A stretch of DNA of 64,000 bases from Paraburkholderia kirstenboschensis (GCF_904848585.1 NZ_CAJHCR010000021.1:1-64000); one strand, 5' to 3'; counted from the stretch's first letter, positions 25,306 through 34,296 are shown. Program-made: numbers and translations. The notes: a model not told the origin generated them from the letters alone.

Positions 25306-25765
25306 CAGTTCTGCTCCGGTAGGTCACGGGTCAAGCACCAAGAGATTTTGATGGACAGGAATCTTCCCGACAAATGTCAAAGTGTGCCCCTTCAGTCTTC
25401 CGTCGACGACGGTGCCCGATTATGCGACCCTGTTCGATATGACACTCGTTCTCACTATCGATTTTTCGCTACTCTGTCGGCGGCGGGACAGCGGTTTTCA
25501 CCGGACATCTGATACGTAACGCTCTGCGCCAAACGATATGCACTGCCTGCAATACCGGAGCGCTGAGTGATGCCTTCCCCGCTGGCCGGCGTCAAGGAGT
25601 GAAGCACTCAACACCTTCCCGACGCGGCAGCCGCCTGCGTCGCATCGCATATCGGCGCCAAGCGTTCGTGCGGATCATCCGCTTCGAGCATAGTCATGCC
25701 TCAAAGCGCTGCGCGCTATAAAGCGTCAGGCGTCGCCCCAGCTTTGGACTGAAGAGGTCGTAACG
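25306..25765. other. Intergenic stretch without recognisable gene
   Basis: Several short open frames occur but none has both a ribosome binding site and a family signature. A 54-codon frame from ATG 25351 is the longest on the plus strand; I see no resemblance to anything. Confidence 0.5.
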
Positions 25766-25936
25766 ATGCGCGCCACGAGGATGCGACAGCGTGAGCGGAC
25801 CGAAGCTTCGCAAACGGTCGACCCTGAGTACCACCTACCTGAGGATTTCATGGCGTGGGACATTCCGCTTCGTGACAATCCTCGCCTCTATCAGCGAACC
25901 ACCTCCTGTGATCCTATGAGCCAGGCTCACGGCTAG
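25766..25936 (+). CDS. Possible small protein of 56 residues, unknown
   Basis: ATG 25766 is preceded by GAAGAGG nine bases upstream. The product is charged and hydrophilic (MRATRMRQRERTEASQ at the start, EDFMAWDIPLRDNPRLYQR in the middle) with no membrane segment. Codon use is compatible with a real gene, but the length makes chance quite possible. Confidence 0.25.
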   Translation: MRATRMRQRERTEASQTVDPEYHLPEDFMAWDIPLRDNPRLYQRTTSCDPMSQAHG

Positions 25937-26252
25937 CGCCTCTGTGATTGCAACTCGCGAGAAGGAAAATCTGCCTGTCGCGTTTCTCGAAGCATCCGGC
26001 GCCGGTCTCCTACCGCTTGTCAAGTTCGTTTGACCACCGGCGGCCTGGGCGTAACGCGTCGGCACTCGAGCGTCGCCTTCGCCGGATGCGGCATAACCGT
26101 GGTTGACTATTTCAATAACGCTCGTAACGGTGCGGAGGTCAATCCGCTTGGAAAGTACAGTTGAGGCCGCTCAAATTCCGACTACCACTCCTGCAAGACA
26201 GGTTGGAGGTGCCGCTTCTACACCACGGGCTCGCCGCATGTCCGACGGAAAA
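25937..26252. other. Intergenic stretch upstream of the amino-acid transporter
   Basis: No gene is supported here. The region contains only overlapping short frames and precedes a good promoter at 26253-26280. Confidence 0.5.
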
Positions 26253-26280
26253 TTGGACACTGCCGCGTTCACCCTATAAT
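26253..26280 (+). promoter_or_regulatory. Sigma-70-type promoter of the amino-acid ABC transporter
   Basis: TTGGAC (26253-26258) and TATAAT (26275-26280) are separated by 16 bp. The -10 is perfect and the -35 has one mismatch to TTGACA at its core. It lies 28 bp before the start codon of the binding protein, so the leader is short. Confidence 0.65.
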
Positions 26281-26308
26281 CCTGCTTTTCTTATCGGGCG
26301 ATGCAGCT

Positions 26309-27067
26309 ATGAAGAAGTTGATCCTCACTCTGGCTTCGGTGGCGTTCTGCGCTTTGGGAACGGCCGGCGCGCAGGCGCAAGACCGCGAACTGGTGGTGGC
26401 GTCCAGCGCCACCTACACACCGTTCGCATTCGAGAACAAGGACAAGCAGATCGTGGGCTTCGACATTGACATTATCGATGCCGTCGCCAAACAGCAGCAC
26501 ATGAAACTGCGTATCGTGAACACACCGTTCACGAGCATCTTCGCGTCGCTCAACAATGGCGACGTCGACCTCGTAATCTCCGGCGTGACGATCAACGAGA
26601 AGCGCAAACAAAGCTTCGACTTCTCGGCGCCGTACTTCGATGCACGGCAACTGATTGCCGTACCTAAAAGCAGCACCGTGAAATCGCTGAAAGATCTCGA
26701 CGGCAAGAAGGTGTCCGTGGTCAGCGGCTCGACGGCAGACGACGTGATGAGCCGTGAAGTCGGCAAAACGAATCCGAATATTCGCCGCTTTGAGAGCACG
26801 CCGCTCATCATTTCCGAACTGGCTTCGGGTGGCGTCGATGCCGCGATCGGCGACAACGGCGTCATCGCTTACCGCGTGTCGCAGAACCCCGGCCTCAAGA
26901 CCGTCGAAGACGCCAATTTTCCGAAGGAATACTATGGCATCGTCGTGCGCAAGGGCGAGAAGGCGCTGCTCGAGAGGATCAACGCCGGCCTTGGCGCGAT
27001 TCGCGCGAACGGCACCTACAACCAGATCTACAAGAAATGGTTCAATCAGGATTTCAAGCCGCAGTGA
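26309..27067 (+). CDS. Amino-acid ABC transporter substrate-binding protein (family 3)
   Basis: 252 residues. A Sec signal peptide (MKKLILTLASVAFCALGTAGAQA) precedes a mature periplasmic protein with the family pattern TYTPFAFENKDKQIVGFDID, DLVISGVTINEKRKQSFDFS and NGTYNQIYKKWF. Arg/Asp positions for binding the amino-acid backbone appear in the usual places. It is followed by a permease 74 bp downstream. Confidence 0.92.
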   Translation: MKKLILTLASVAFCALGTAGAQAQDRELVVASSATYTPFAFENKDKQIVGFDIDIIDAVAKQQHMKLRIVNTPFTSIFASLNNGDVDLVISGVTINEKRKQSFDFSAPYFDARQLIAVPKSSTVKSLKDLDGKKVSVVSGSTADDVMSREVGKTNPNIRRFESTPLIISELASGGVDAAIGDNGVIAYRVSQNPGLKTVEDANFPKEYYGIVVRKGEKALLERINAGLGAIRANGTYNQIYKKWFNQDFKPQ

Positions 27068-27141
27068 CGCGTGCGAGGGCCCGGTCGTGCGGGACGCACG
27101 ACGATCTCGCCGCGATGCATTTCGCTTTCTAAAAGGCAAGC

Positions 27142-27918
27142 ATGGAAGACAGCAACCCGACGGTATGGTTCGGTTGGTTCCGCCCGGACATTCTTACGGA
27201 GTACAAGCAGCTTTTCTGGCAAGGCACGCTCGTCACCATCGGTATGACAGTGGCCTGTGTACTGATGGGTTGCATGCTCGGCTTGCTGATCGCGCTGGCG
27301 CGACTCGCCGACGCGCGGCACGAGCCGTGGAAGGCCGTGTGCCATTACCTTTTGCGCTGGCCGTCTACGGTCTACGTCAGCTTTTTTCGTGGCACGCCGC
27401 TGTTCGTGCAGATTCTGCTAATGCATTTCGCAGTAATGCCGCTCTTTATCCATCCGGTTACCGGATTGCTGATTAGAGGCGACCTCGCGCGCACGCTGAA
27501 GCAGGATTACGGCGCACTCATTTCGGGCGTCGCTGCGCTGACGCTGAACTCCGCAGCCTATATTTCGGAAGTGTTCCGTGGCGGCATCCAGTCTATTGAA
27601 ATTGGGCAACGACAGGCAAGCCTTTCACTGGGTCTCACGCAAATGCAGATGATGCGTTATGTGGTCATCCCGCAGGCGTTCCGGCGCATGCTGCCAGCGC
27701 TCGGCAACAACATGATTGCGCTTCTGAAGGATACTTCGCTGGTGTCCGCGATCGGACTCGCCGAGCTGGCCTATGCGGCGCGCACAGTAGCGGGGGCGTA
27801 TGGCCGGTATTGGGAGCCGTACTTGGCGATTGCGGCAGCATATTGGCTGATGACATTCGTGCTGTCGATCGGCTTGCACAGACTTGAGGTCCATCTCGCG
27901 CGGACGGATCGCGTGTAG
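27142..27918 (+). CDS. Amino-acid ABC transporter permease (HisM/GlnP type)
   Basis: 258 residues. It contains the HEQT-type membrane region with FFRGTPLFVQILLMHF, and the permease-ATPase contact loop (EAA motif) around EVFRGGIQSIEIGQRQASLS, followed by LPALGNNMIALLKDTSLVSA. The stretch with VTGLLIRGDLARTLKQDYG between segments is somewhat long. No ATPase gene follows, which is unusual for this family; a distant ATPase must serve it or the system is incomplete. Confidence 0.9.
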   Translation: MEDSNPTVWFGWFRPDILTEYKQLFWQGTLVTIGMTVACVLMGCMLGLLIALARLADARHEPWKAVCHYLLRWPSTVYVSFFRGTPLFVQILLMHFAVMPLFIHPVTGLLIRGDLARTLKQDYGALISGVAALTLNSAAYISEVFRGGIQSIEIGQRQASLSLGLTQMQMMRYVVIPQAFRRMLPALGNNMIALLKDTSLVSAIGLAELAYAARTVAGAYGRYWEPYLAIAAAYWLMTFVLSIGLHRLEVHLARTDRV

Positions 27919-28436
27919 TGAAAAAGGCGGGATTTTCAATCCGCTTCCATCCGGGCCATCAATGGTTTGATGGCGCACGTGTCTTCCTGACGCGAGCGCT
28001 ATCGCGGACCAAGCGCCATGCACGGCATGCAACCAGGCGCTGACCGAGACGGGACAAATTTCTCACGACCGCTGCAAGAGTGCGGGCTAGTTCTGTGAAG
28101 GCAGTAGTTCTTGATGTATCCGGCAGTGGAGGTTCTTCAGGCTCGGACGCGCCCATGCAGAACTTTTGACGGAATGACGGAACGACTGTTCCGCTCTGAC
28201 TATGTCGCCAGAACAGCGACGACTCTACCCGCACCAACGGTTGACAAGCGCTTTCGCGACATCGCCTATTCAGCTTCTGCGAAAGCTCCCCGCATTAAGG
28301 CGATCCCTACAATTGCCCGCTCGTGCTTGAAGTCCCTGCCCGGCCCAACTGTTCGCGCATGTTCAGTGTCACAAGCGTCGCTGACTTCATGGACGGCTCC
28401 TACAGTGCTGCAGTGAACCGCCAGCTTGCCAGTTGT
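27919..28436. other. Intergenic stretch without recognisable gene
   Basis: This is where the ATPase of the preceding transporter would be expected. The open frames here have no family signature and no ribosome binding sites. The sequence just before the tandem repeat at 28437 may be mobile-element debris. Confidence 0.45.
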
Positions 28437-28484
28437 AAAACACGACATTTGTATCTTGCTAGAACACGACATTCTCATATTGCT
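28437..28484 (+). repeat. Two tandem 24-bp repeats
   Basis: Copy 1 (28437-28460) and copy 2 (28461-28484) share 19 of 24 positions, including AACACGACATT and ATTGCT/TCTTGCT ends. The region is AT-rich compared with its surroundings. Multiple short repeats of this kind occur at ends of IS21-type elements, but no transposase is adjacent, so the origin is unproven. Confidence 0.5.
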
Positions 28485-28592
28485 CTTACATACAAACGGG
28501 TGATCACTTTAATTATTTCAATTGTCGCGCCACGCGACCAGAGGTCGGCCTTCTGCCGTACTTACCATGCGCTCCGCCTCTGGGCATCCTCG

Positions 28593-28901
28593 TCAGCTGC
28601 TCAAGCGTCGGTATGGTAATTCGCGCTGGCTGCGGATTGCGACGACGAGCACAAGATCCAGCTCCGCGACGCATCTGTAAAGCGCAAGGTAGCCGTGAGT
28701 TCCATTCGAAAACGCCAACTCTCGCAGCGGGCTCGCAGCGCTGACCGGTCGTCCATTTGCGGACCGGACTGAAGAGCGTCCAGCGAACCGAACAACGTCA
28801 TCAATGCGGGTCGACGCGGTCTCGGGGGCATGCTCGCACAGAAAATCGAAGATACGGTCAAAGTCGTCGCGGATTTCAGGCGCGAGTATTATCCACGCCA
28901 T
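28593..28901 (-). CDS. ParE/RelE-family toxin-like protein with a compensated frameshift
   Basis: 102 residues. The start MAWIILAPEIRDDFDRIFDF and the end HGYLALYRCVAELDLVLVVA followed by IRSQRELPYRR match ParE-type ribosome- or gyrase-directed toxins. In between, about 11 residues (FAGRSSVRSAN) are out of family; in the neighbouring frame the same DNA reads SLDALQSGPQM, the expected helix. Two opposite one-base shifts therefore seem to bracket this section. No antitoxin gene is visible directly upstream. It is probably inactive. Confidence 0.55.
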   Translation of the reverse strand: MAWIILAPEIRDDFDRIFDFLCEHAPETASTRIDDVVRFAGRSSVRSANGRPVSAASPLRELAFSNGTHGYLALYRCVAELDLVLVVAIRSQRELPYRRLSS

Positions 28902-29186
28902 CTCTTAACCTTGGGGGCTGCAGATCACGTCGATAGAAGACAATGTTGCGCCGCCCCCCAGTAAGTACCCTCTTCGGGGTTCAGGGCAATCATGTGGCCC
29001 CGCCGCTGTCGAAATGCAGAACACCGAGCGAACTGTGCCGGCCTGTCGCGTCGGCGTGCTTCACAGCTACTACACGCATTTCATCAAGCGCCGCGTTTGC
29101 GACGGGGCGGGTGGCAGAAAGTTACCTGCGAACCTCCGGGATAAACCGACAGAACACGCTTGCACAAGCGATCGATACCGCCTTAA
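28902..29186. other. Stretch between the ParE remnant and the IS91 remnant
   Basis: No gene supported. A short dyad CCTCTTCGGGG lies near 28970. The area is probably the degraded 5' part of the IS91-type element, but I recognise no conserved zinc-ribbon motif in it. Confidence 0.35.
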
Positions 29187-29461
29187 GCGTTTATCGCCTG
29201 GTTCAACAAGGCAGTGCTCTACGGCCTGCTGTTCGATGTTGCCGCCGATACCCTCCCAACCATCGCCGCCGACACAAAGCATCTGGGCGCGCAGATCGGC
29301 GCGACACTCGTGCCGCACACGTGGGGCTCGGCGCTCACGCACCATCCTCACGTACACGGCATCGTTCCCGGCGGAGGCCTCTCGCCAAACGGTGAGCGGT
29401 GGGTTGCCTGCCGGCCCGGCTTCTTCCTGCCAGTACGTGTGCTGTCGCGCCTGTTCCTAAC
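29187..29461 (+). mobile_element. IS91-family transposase remnant
   Basis: After a stop at 29184 the frame reads FNKAVLYGLLFDVAADTLPT, HTWGSALTHHPHVHGIVPGG, GLSPNGERWVACRPGFFLPV and RVLSRLF. This is the central part of Y2-type IS91/IS801 transposases, including the HPHVH metal-binding motif. The N-terminal zinc domain and the C-terminal tyrosine motif are missing. No terminal inverted repeats or target duplication are expected for this family and none were seen. Confidence 0.8.
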
Positions 29462-29625
29462 GGAGGGAACTTTAAAGACTGGGTCGAACGAATCGTCGCG
29501 AGGGGATGAACGAAATAAAGCGTTTAGTTTAATGTGACAGCCGCACGCAAAGCATTCTTCTCCGTCACCGGCGGGCTTTCATACCACCCCGAGGCGATGC
29601 TCAAGACATTCACGAAACGCCGGAC

Positions 29626-30384
29626 TCAGCTGATCTGTAGCGGACGGCTGTTGGGCGGAATATAAAGGTCCTGAAAATACCCGACCTCGCCGCGTCGGTC
29701 GTAGGCGAAGATTTCCAGCACGGCACCCGAGGTCTCCGCCTTCAGACGCAAAGCCTTGCACACGTATGCCGGGAAGACGCGTACCGTGAGTTGCTCGCTG
29801 AACTTCGTGAGTGGGTGATGAAACTCGCGAGCAAGCAGATCCTTGAAATTCGCGCCATTCAGTTTTTCCGTATCGAGGGTTGCGAGTTCGGGAAACACGT
29901 CGGCGTCGAAGTACAGGTGCGTGTAGATCGAGAATTCATTGGCGATGGAAAACAACCGCTCGATACACACGGGCCTCGCCGCCAGCAACCGCGTAGACCA
30001 GAGGCCGCGCTCCTTCACCGCGCGCCGCCGCACTACCTTCGAAAAGATTGGCAACAACTGTCCCGTCGCTTCGTCGATGAACCGGCAGTGCTGAAACGGC
30101 GCATGCATCATCGTCGATCCATCCGCGACGAAAGTGCCTGTACCGTGCTTGCGGACCAGCTTGCCCTCGTCGACGAGCATGCGCAGGGAGCGCTGCACGG
30201 TGCCAAGACTCAATTGCATCATTTCCGCAAGCGCATCTTCCGGAGGAAGCTTTGCACCAGCCTCCAGCCGGCCGCTCGCGATCTCGTCGGATAGATAGTT
30301 ACGCAGCAGCAGGTATTTCGGCACTCCATTTTGCTGCGGCAATCGCAGCGCCGGAACCGTCGTTTGATCGTTGATGTGGTCCAT
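29626..30384 (-). CDS. GntR-family regulator (HutC/UTRA type)
   Basis: About 252 residues from the ATG at 30384, which has AAAGAGA upstream; a longer start at 30429 lacks one. The N-terminal wHTH reads VPKYLLLRNYLSDEIASGRL, AGAKLPPEDALAEMM and GTVQRSLRMLVDEGKLVRKH. The C-terminal ~160 residues form a UTRA ligand-binding domain. It is divergent from the NIPSNAP/MR/Tct operon, and a perfect palindrome lies in the shared intergenic region, so it probably represses that operon in the absence of its sugar-acid ligand. Confidence 0.87.
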   Translation of the reverse strand: MDHINDQTTVPALRLPQQNGVPKYLLLRNYLSDEIASGRLEAGAKLPPEDALAEMMQLSLGTVQRSLRMLVDEGKLVRKHGTGTFVADGSTMMHAPFQHCRFIDEATGQLLPIFSKVVRRRAVKERGLWSTRLLAARPVCIERLFSIANEFSIYTHLYFDADVFPELATLDTEKLNGANFKDLLAREFHHPLTKFSEQLTVRVFPAYVCKALRLKAETSGAVLEIFAYDRRGEVGYFQDLYIPPNSRPLQIS

Positions 30385-30504
30385 ATACGTCTCTTTCATG
30401 CGCCCGACCGTGCGCGGACATTGCCCCACTTTACTGGGCGCATCAGATTCACGGGAGCCTGGTGATTACCCTCGATTGACATCGCATCAGTGGCTTCGTA
30501 GGAT

Positions 30505-30518
30505 GTCCTATATAGGAC
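30505..30518. promoter_or_regulatory. Perfect 14-bp palindrome, candidate GntR operator
   Basis: GTCCTATATAGGAC is fully self-complementary. It lies 121 bp before the GntR start and 54 bp before the NIPSNAP start, in the divergent promoter region. Additional TAGGA words at 30499 and 30535 surround it. HutC-type regulators bind short AT-centred palindromes of this sort. Confidence 0.6.
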
Positions 30519-30571
30519 TAGAGCTCTACAGTTTTAGGAATTATAGCAAAAGCTTGCCCTGGAGACGACGG

Positions 30572-30916
30572 ATGATCATTGAAGAGCGCATCTATACCTG
30601 CTACTGCGGCAAGGCCCAGCAGTACGTGAAGATGTATCAGGAAGAAGGCCTTGCCATCCAGCGGCCGATTCTCGGCAACCTGGTGGGCTATTTCACCAGC
30701 GAACTCGGCGTGCTGAATCAGGTGGTCCATCTGTGGGCCTATGAAGACCTGCAGGACCGAGCCGCGCGCCGCGCACGGCTCCTTGCGCATCCCGAATGGA
30801 AGGCATACGCCGCGAAGGTCCAGCCGCTGGTGCTCAACCAGGAAAACAAGATTCTCATCCCTACGCCGTTCTCGCCCTGGGCGAATGGCGCACCACATCC
30901 GTCTGTTAACCAGTAA
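30572..30916 (+). CDS. NIPSNAP family protein
   Basis: 114 residues starting MIIEERIYTCYCGKAQQYVK, with CTGGAGACGACGG upstream. The dimeric alpha+beta barrel family pattern continues with LVGYFTSELGVLNQVVHLWA and RRARLLAHPEWKAY. Its role is unknown in bacteria; members are often inside catabolic operons. It is the first gene of a seven-gene unit, 17 bp before an enolase-superfamily gene. Confidence 0.85.
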   Translation: MIIEERIYTCYCGKAQQYVKMYQEEGLAIQRPILGNLVGYFTSELGVLNQVVHLWAYEDLQDRAARRARLLAHPEWKAYAAKVQPLVLNQENKILIPTPFSPWANGAPHPSVNQ

Positions 30917-30933
30917 CGTTCGAACACGTAACC

Positions 30934-32073
30934 ATGAAGATCACAGAAGTCATCGCCCATCAGTTGCTCGTCAATGTCGACGAGCCGTTCACCTCGTCCC
31001 GCGGCTGGATCTACAAGACCAAGGGCGCACTGGTCGTCGAGATCCGCACCGACGACGGCATCGTCGGCTGGGGCGATTGCTACGGGCCAGCGGCCGTCAA
31101 TCGATCCATCGTCGAATCGCTGCTGCGGCCCTCGCTGATCGGACGCGACCCGTTCGACGTCGAAGTGCTGTGGGAGGAACTCTATAACAAGGTCAAGGAC
31201 TACGGCCTGAGCGGCATGACCATTTCGTCTATCAGCGGCGTCGACATCGCCCTGTGGGACATCATCGGCAAGTCTACCGGTCAGCCCATACACAAGCTGA
31301 TCGGCGGCAGCTTCCGGAATTCGTTGCAGGCGTACGCAACCGGGCTGTACTTCAGGAACATGGACCGCCTCAACGAAGAAGCGGTCGAAGAGGCGCTCGG
31401 CTACAAGTCGCAAGGCTTCAAGGCGATCAAGATGAAGATCGGCCTCGGCTCGCTGAAAAAAGATATCGAGCGCGTGGCAGCCGTGCGCGATGCAATCGGC
31501 TCGGACATCGCGCTCATGGTCGACGCCAACCATTGCTTCAACGTTCCACAAGCGATCAACATCGGCCGCGAGCTGGAAAAGCTCGACGTGCATTGGTTCG
31601 AAGAACCCATTTCCCCTGAAGACCTGGATGGCTATGTCGAGGTGTCGCGAAGTCTCGACATGGCCGTCGCGGGCGGCGAGAACGAATTCACCAAATTCGG
31701 CTTCCGCCGAATCCTCGAACGGCGCGCGATGGACATCGTGCAACCCGACGTCTGCGCAGCGGGCGGTATCACCGAATGCAAGAAGATCGCTGCGCTCGCG
31801 CAGGCAAATTCGGTTCAATGCGTACCGCACGCATGGGGCACGGCAATCGGCCTTGCAGCCACAATGCACTTCCTTGCATCGCTGCCATTCACACCTCCTT
31901 GCCTGGTGCCGACGCCGCCCATGCTCGAGTACGAACAGACGTTCAACCCGTTCCGCGATGAACTGAGTTCGGCTGACCTGACGCATCGCGAAGGCATGGT
32001 CAAGGTGCCGACGGGCGCCGGCCTCGGCATCGAAATCAATCGCGAAGTGCTCGAACGCTACAAGGTCGCATGA
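30934..32073 (+). CDS. Mandelate racemase/muconate lactonizing enzyme family protein (sugar-acid dehydratase-like)
   Basis: 379 residues of the enolase superfamily. Catalytic candidates are the KMK motif (~166-168), metal ligands Asp197 (VDANH), Glu224 (FEEP) and Glu249 (GGENE), and the Asp272/His299 dyad (QPDVCAAGG, VPHAWG). That set is typical of acid-sugar dehydratases that remove water after proton abstraction alpha to a carboxylate. Its stop overlaps the next start by ATGA. A second paralogue is two genes downstream. Substrate not deducible. Confidence 0.88.
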   Translation: MKITEVIAHQLLVNVDEPFTSSRGWIYKTKGALVVEIRTDDGIVGWGDCYGPAAVNRSIVESLLRPSLIGRDPFDVEVLWEELYNKVKDYGLSGMTISSISGVDIALWDIIGKSTGQPIHKLIGGSFRNSLQAYATGLYFRNMDRLNEEAVEEALGYKSQGFKAIKMKIGLGSLKKDIERVAAVRDAIGSDIALMVDANHCFNVPQAINIGRELEKLDVHWFEEPISPEDLDGYVEVSRSLDMAVAGGENEFTKFGFRRILERRAMDIVQPDVCAAGGITECKKIAALAQANSVQCVPHAWGTAIGLAATMHFLASLPFTPPCLVPTPPMLEYEQTFNPFRDELSSADLTHREGMVKVPTGAGLGIEINREVLERYKVA

Positions 32074-33098
32074 ACATGGCCGCGCCCAATCTGCCTGTCG
32101 TCCTGTGCACACTGCCGCTCGATCCTGCGGGACTCTCGTTACTCGAAGGCATTGCGCACGTGGTGGTCGCGCCCGACCCGTCGGCCGACACGTTGCGGCG
32201 AATGATAGGCGACGCCGACGTGCTCGTCGTGCGCACGCAACTGCCCGCCGATCTGTTCGAACAGCCGAACCGGTTGCGTGGCGTAGTGCGCAACGGCACC
32301 GGCCTCGATTTCATCCCCGTCGCGTCAGCGAGTTTGCACGGCATTCCCGTCGCGAATGTGCCGGGCGCCAACTCGCAGGCTGTCGTCGAATACTGTATCG
32401 GCGGATTCCTGCTCCTCTCGCGCCGCTTTGCGGAGATGGATAGCGGATTGCGCCGCGACGGCTGGGCCGCGGCGCGCGCGCTGTCTGCGAGCACGTCGGA
32501 GCTGTCGGGCAAGACAGTCGGCATCGTCGGCGTGGGGACGATCGGTGCGTCGCTCGCACACGCGTGCCACTATGGTTTCGGCATGCGCGTGATTGGCTCG
32601 CAGCCGCGCCTCGACGCACTGCCGGCCTTCGTCGAACCCGTGGATATCGACACCCTGTTTGCGCGCAGCGATTTCATTTCGCTGAACTGCCCGCTCACCG
32701 ACGCGACCCGTCATCTCGTCAACGCCCAGCGCCTCGAACTGATGAAGCCGCATGCGGTCCTCGTCAACGCGTCTCGCGGTGCGGTGATCGACGATGCCGC
32801 GCTCGTCGACGCGCTCAGCCGGCGTGTTATCAAGGGCGCAATGCTCGACGTGTTCACCGAACAACCGTTGCCGCCCGGCCATCCGTTCCGCCAGCTCGAC
32901 AATGTCGTGCTCACGCCGCACGCCGCTGCACTGACGCAGGAAAGCACGGCGCGCATGAGTCTGGGCGCGGCACGCCAGGTCGTCCAGTTGCTGAAGGGTG
33001 AGCGGCCCGACCATCTGGTCAACCCCGAAGTTTGGGGCAAGCATTCTGCGCGCTCCAATGCGGGCAGCGCGGTAACTGATTCCGGAGTGTCCTTATGA
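32070..33098 (+). CDS. D-2-hydroxyacid dehydrogenase (NAD(P)-dependent)
   Basis: 342 residues. The Rossmann motif GIVGVGTIGA is at ~151-160. The catalytic trio is Arg236 (NASRGAVID), Glu264 (DVFTEQPL) and His284 (TPHAAALT). Members interconvert 2-keto and D-2-hydroxy acids. Both neighbours overlap it by ATGA, so it is translationally coupled to the two enolase-superfamily enzymes, and it probably reduces or oxidises the keto acid they produce. Confidence 0.9.
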   Translation: MNMAAPNLPVVLCTLPLDPAGLSLLEGIAHVVVAPDPSADTLRRMIGDADVLVVRTQLPADLFEQPNRLRGVVRNGTGLDFIPVASASLHGIPVANVPGANSQAVVEYCIGGFLLLSRRFAEMDSGLRRDGWAAARALSASTSELSGKTVGIVGVGTIGASLAHACHYGFGMRVIGSQPRLDALPAFVEPVDIDTLFARSDFISLNCPLTDATRHLVNAQRLELMKPHAVLVNASRGAVIDDAALVDALSRRVIKGAMLDVFTEQPLPPGHPFRQLDNVVLTPHAAALTQESTARMSLGAARQVVQLLKGERPDHLVNPEVWGKHSARSNAGSAVTDSGVSL

Positions 33099-34249
33099 GC
33101 CAATTCGACGCAAACCTGCGCATCGAGCGGATCCACGCTTATGCCACGTCAGTGCCCGTCAAAAACGGCGTAACGCTCGGTATCGGCCGCGCTGTGAAGC
33201 GTGACTGCGTGATCGTCAAGGTCGAGACAGCTAGTGGGCTGACGGGCTGGGGCGAGGCGCATCATGGGCGTTGCCCTGGCGCCATCGCGCACCTGATCAA
33301 CACGACGCTGAGCCAGCTCGTCGTCGGCATGGATGCCGCCGATGTAGTCGGCGTCTGGTCTCGCATCTACTCCCGCCAGCTCGCGAGTCACGGCATGGCC
33401 GGAGCGGCTGCGCTGGCGATGAGCGGAATTGACCTGGCCCTGTGGGACGTTCGTGGCAAGGCCGTCGGCTGGCCGGTCTACAAGCTGCTTGGTGGATCGC
33501 CGAGCCCGATCCGGGCATACGCGGGCGGCATCTCGCTCGGCTTCCAGCCGGCCGAGGAACTCGTCGAGGAGGCACGCGCACTCGTCGTGCAGGGCTATCG
33601 CGCCCTCAAGCTACGCTTCGGCGACACCGTACGACGCGATGTCGAACGACTGGAAGCGGTGCGCAAAGCATTCGGCGACGACATCGATATCATGGTCGAC
33701 GCGAATACGGGCTACAGCATGGACGACGTGCGTCTCGCGATGCCCGCGCTCGAAGCGAATCGCGTGCTGTGGCTCGAAGAGCCGTTCCCGCCGCACGATC
33801 ACCGAAGCTATCGGGAAGCGAGCCAGTTCGGACACGTTCCGCTTGCCGCCGGCGAAAACCACTTTACGCGCTTCGAGTTCAATCGCGTGATCGAAGATGG
33901 CGCGATTCGTATCTTGCAACCGGATCTCTCGAAGACGGGCGGCATCACGGAAGGCGTCCGCATCGCCGCAATGGCATCGGCGTACAAGCTGCGAATCCAT
34001 CCGCACACCTCCGCAAGCGGGCTCAACATGGCGGCCAGTATCCACATGCTGAGCGCGATCGACAACGGCGGTTTCTTCGAAGCCGACGTGGCGCGCGAAA
34101 ACGCCTTCCGCGACAGCCTGACTAATCGCCCTGACCGCCTTGACGCAAACGGCTGCGTGATCGTTAGCGACGCGCCCGGACTGGGAATCGAAGTGGACGA
34201 AGCGTTTCTTGCCGCTCATCCGGTAATCGACGGTCCCGCGTACGTTTAA
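33095..34249 (+). CDS. Mandelate racemase/muconate lactonizing enzyme family protein
   Basis: 384 residues of the enolase superfamily. It has KLR (172-174) where many relatives have KxK, metal ligands Asp202 (VDANT), Glu229 (LEEP) and Glu254 (GENH), and Asp277 with His304 (QPDLSKTGG, IHPHTSASG). It is clearly different from the first family member in the operon, with HPHTSASG instead of VPHAWG, so the two may catalyse an epimerisation and a dehydration in turn (inference). Confidence 0.88.
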   Translation: MSQFDANLRIERIHAYATSVPVKNGVTLGIGRAVKRDCVIVKVETASGLTGWGEAHHGRCPGAIAHLINTTLSQLVVGMDAADVVGVWSRIYSRQLASHGMAGAAALAMSGIDLALWDVRGKAVGWPVYKLLGGSPSPIRAYAGGISLGFQPAEELVEEARALVVQGYRALKLRFGDTVRRDVERLEAVRKAFGDDIDIMVDANTGYSMDDVRLAMPALEANRVLWLEEPFPPHDHRSYREASQFGHVPLAAGENHFTRFEFNRVIEDGAIRILQPDLSKTGGITEGVRIAAMASAYKLRIHPHTSASGLNMAASIHMLSAIDNGGFFEADVARENAFRDSLTNRPDRLDANGCVIVSDAPGLGIEVDEAFLAAHPVIDGPAYV

Positions 34250-34296
34250 GAGCCGCGACATCGACCGGCCAAAATCAGATAAAACAGGAGACAAAC

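Noticed and set aside
28437-28484. CRISPR-like array
   Set aside because: Only two adjoining copies with no spacers and no cas genes.
28593-28901. Complete toxin-antitoxin pair
   Set aside because: The toxin has an out-of-frame centre and no antitoxin-like gene precedes it; the upstream minus frame has no DNA-binding motif.
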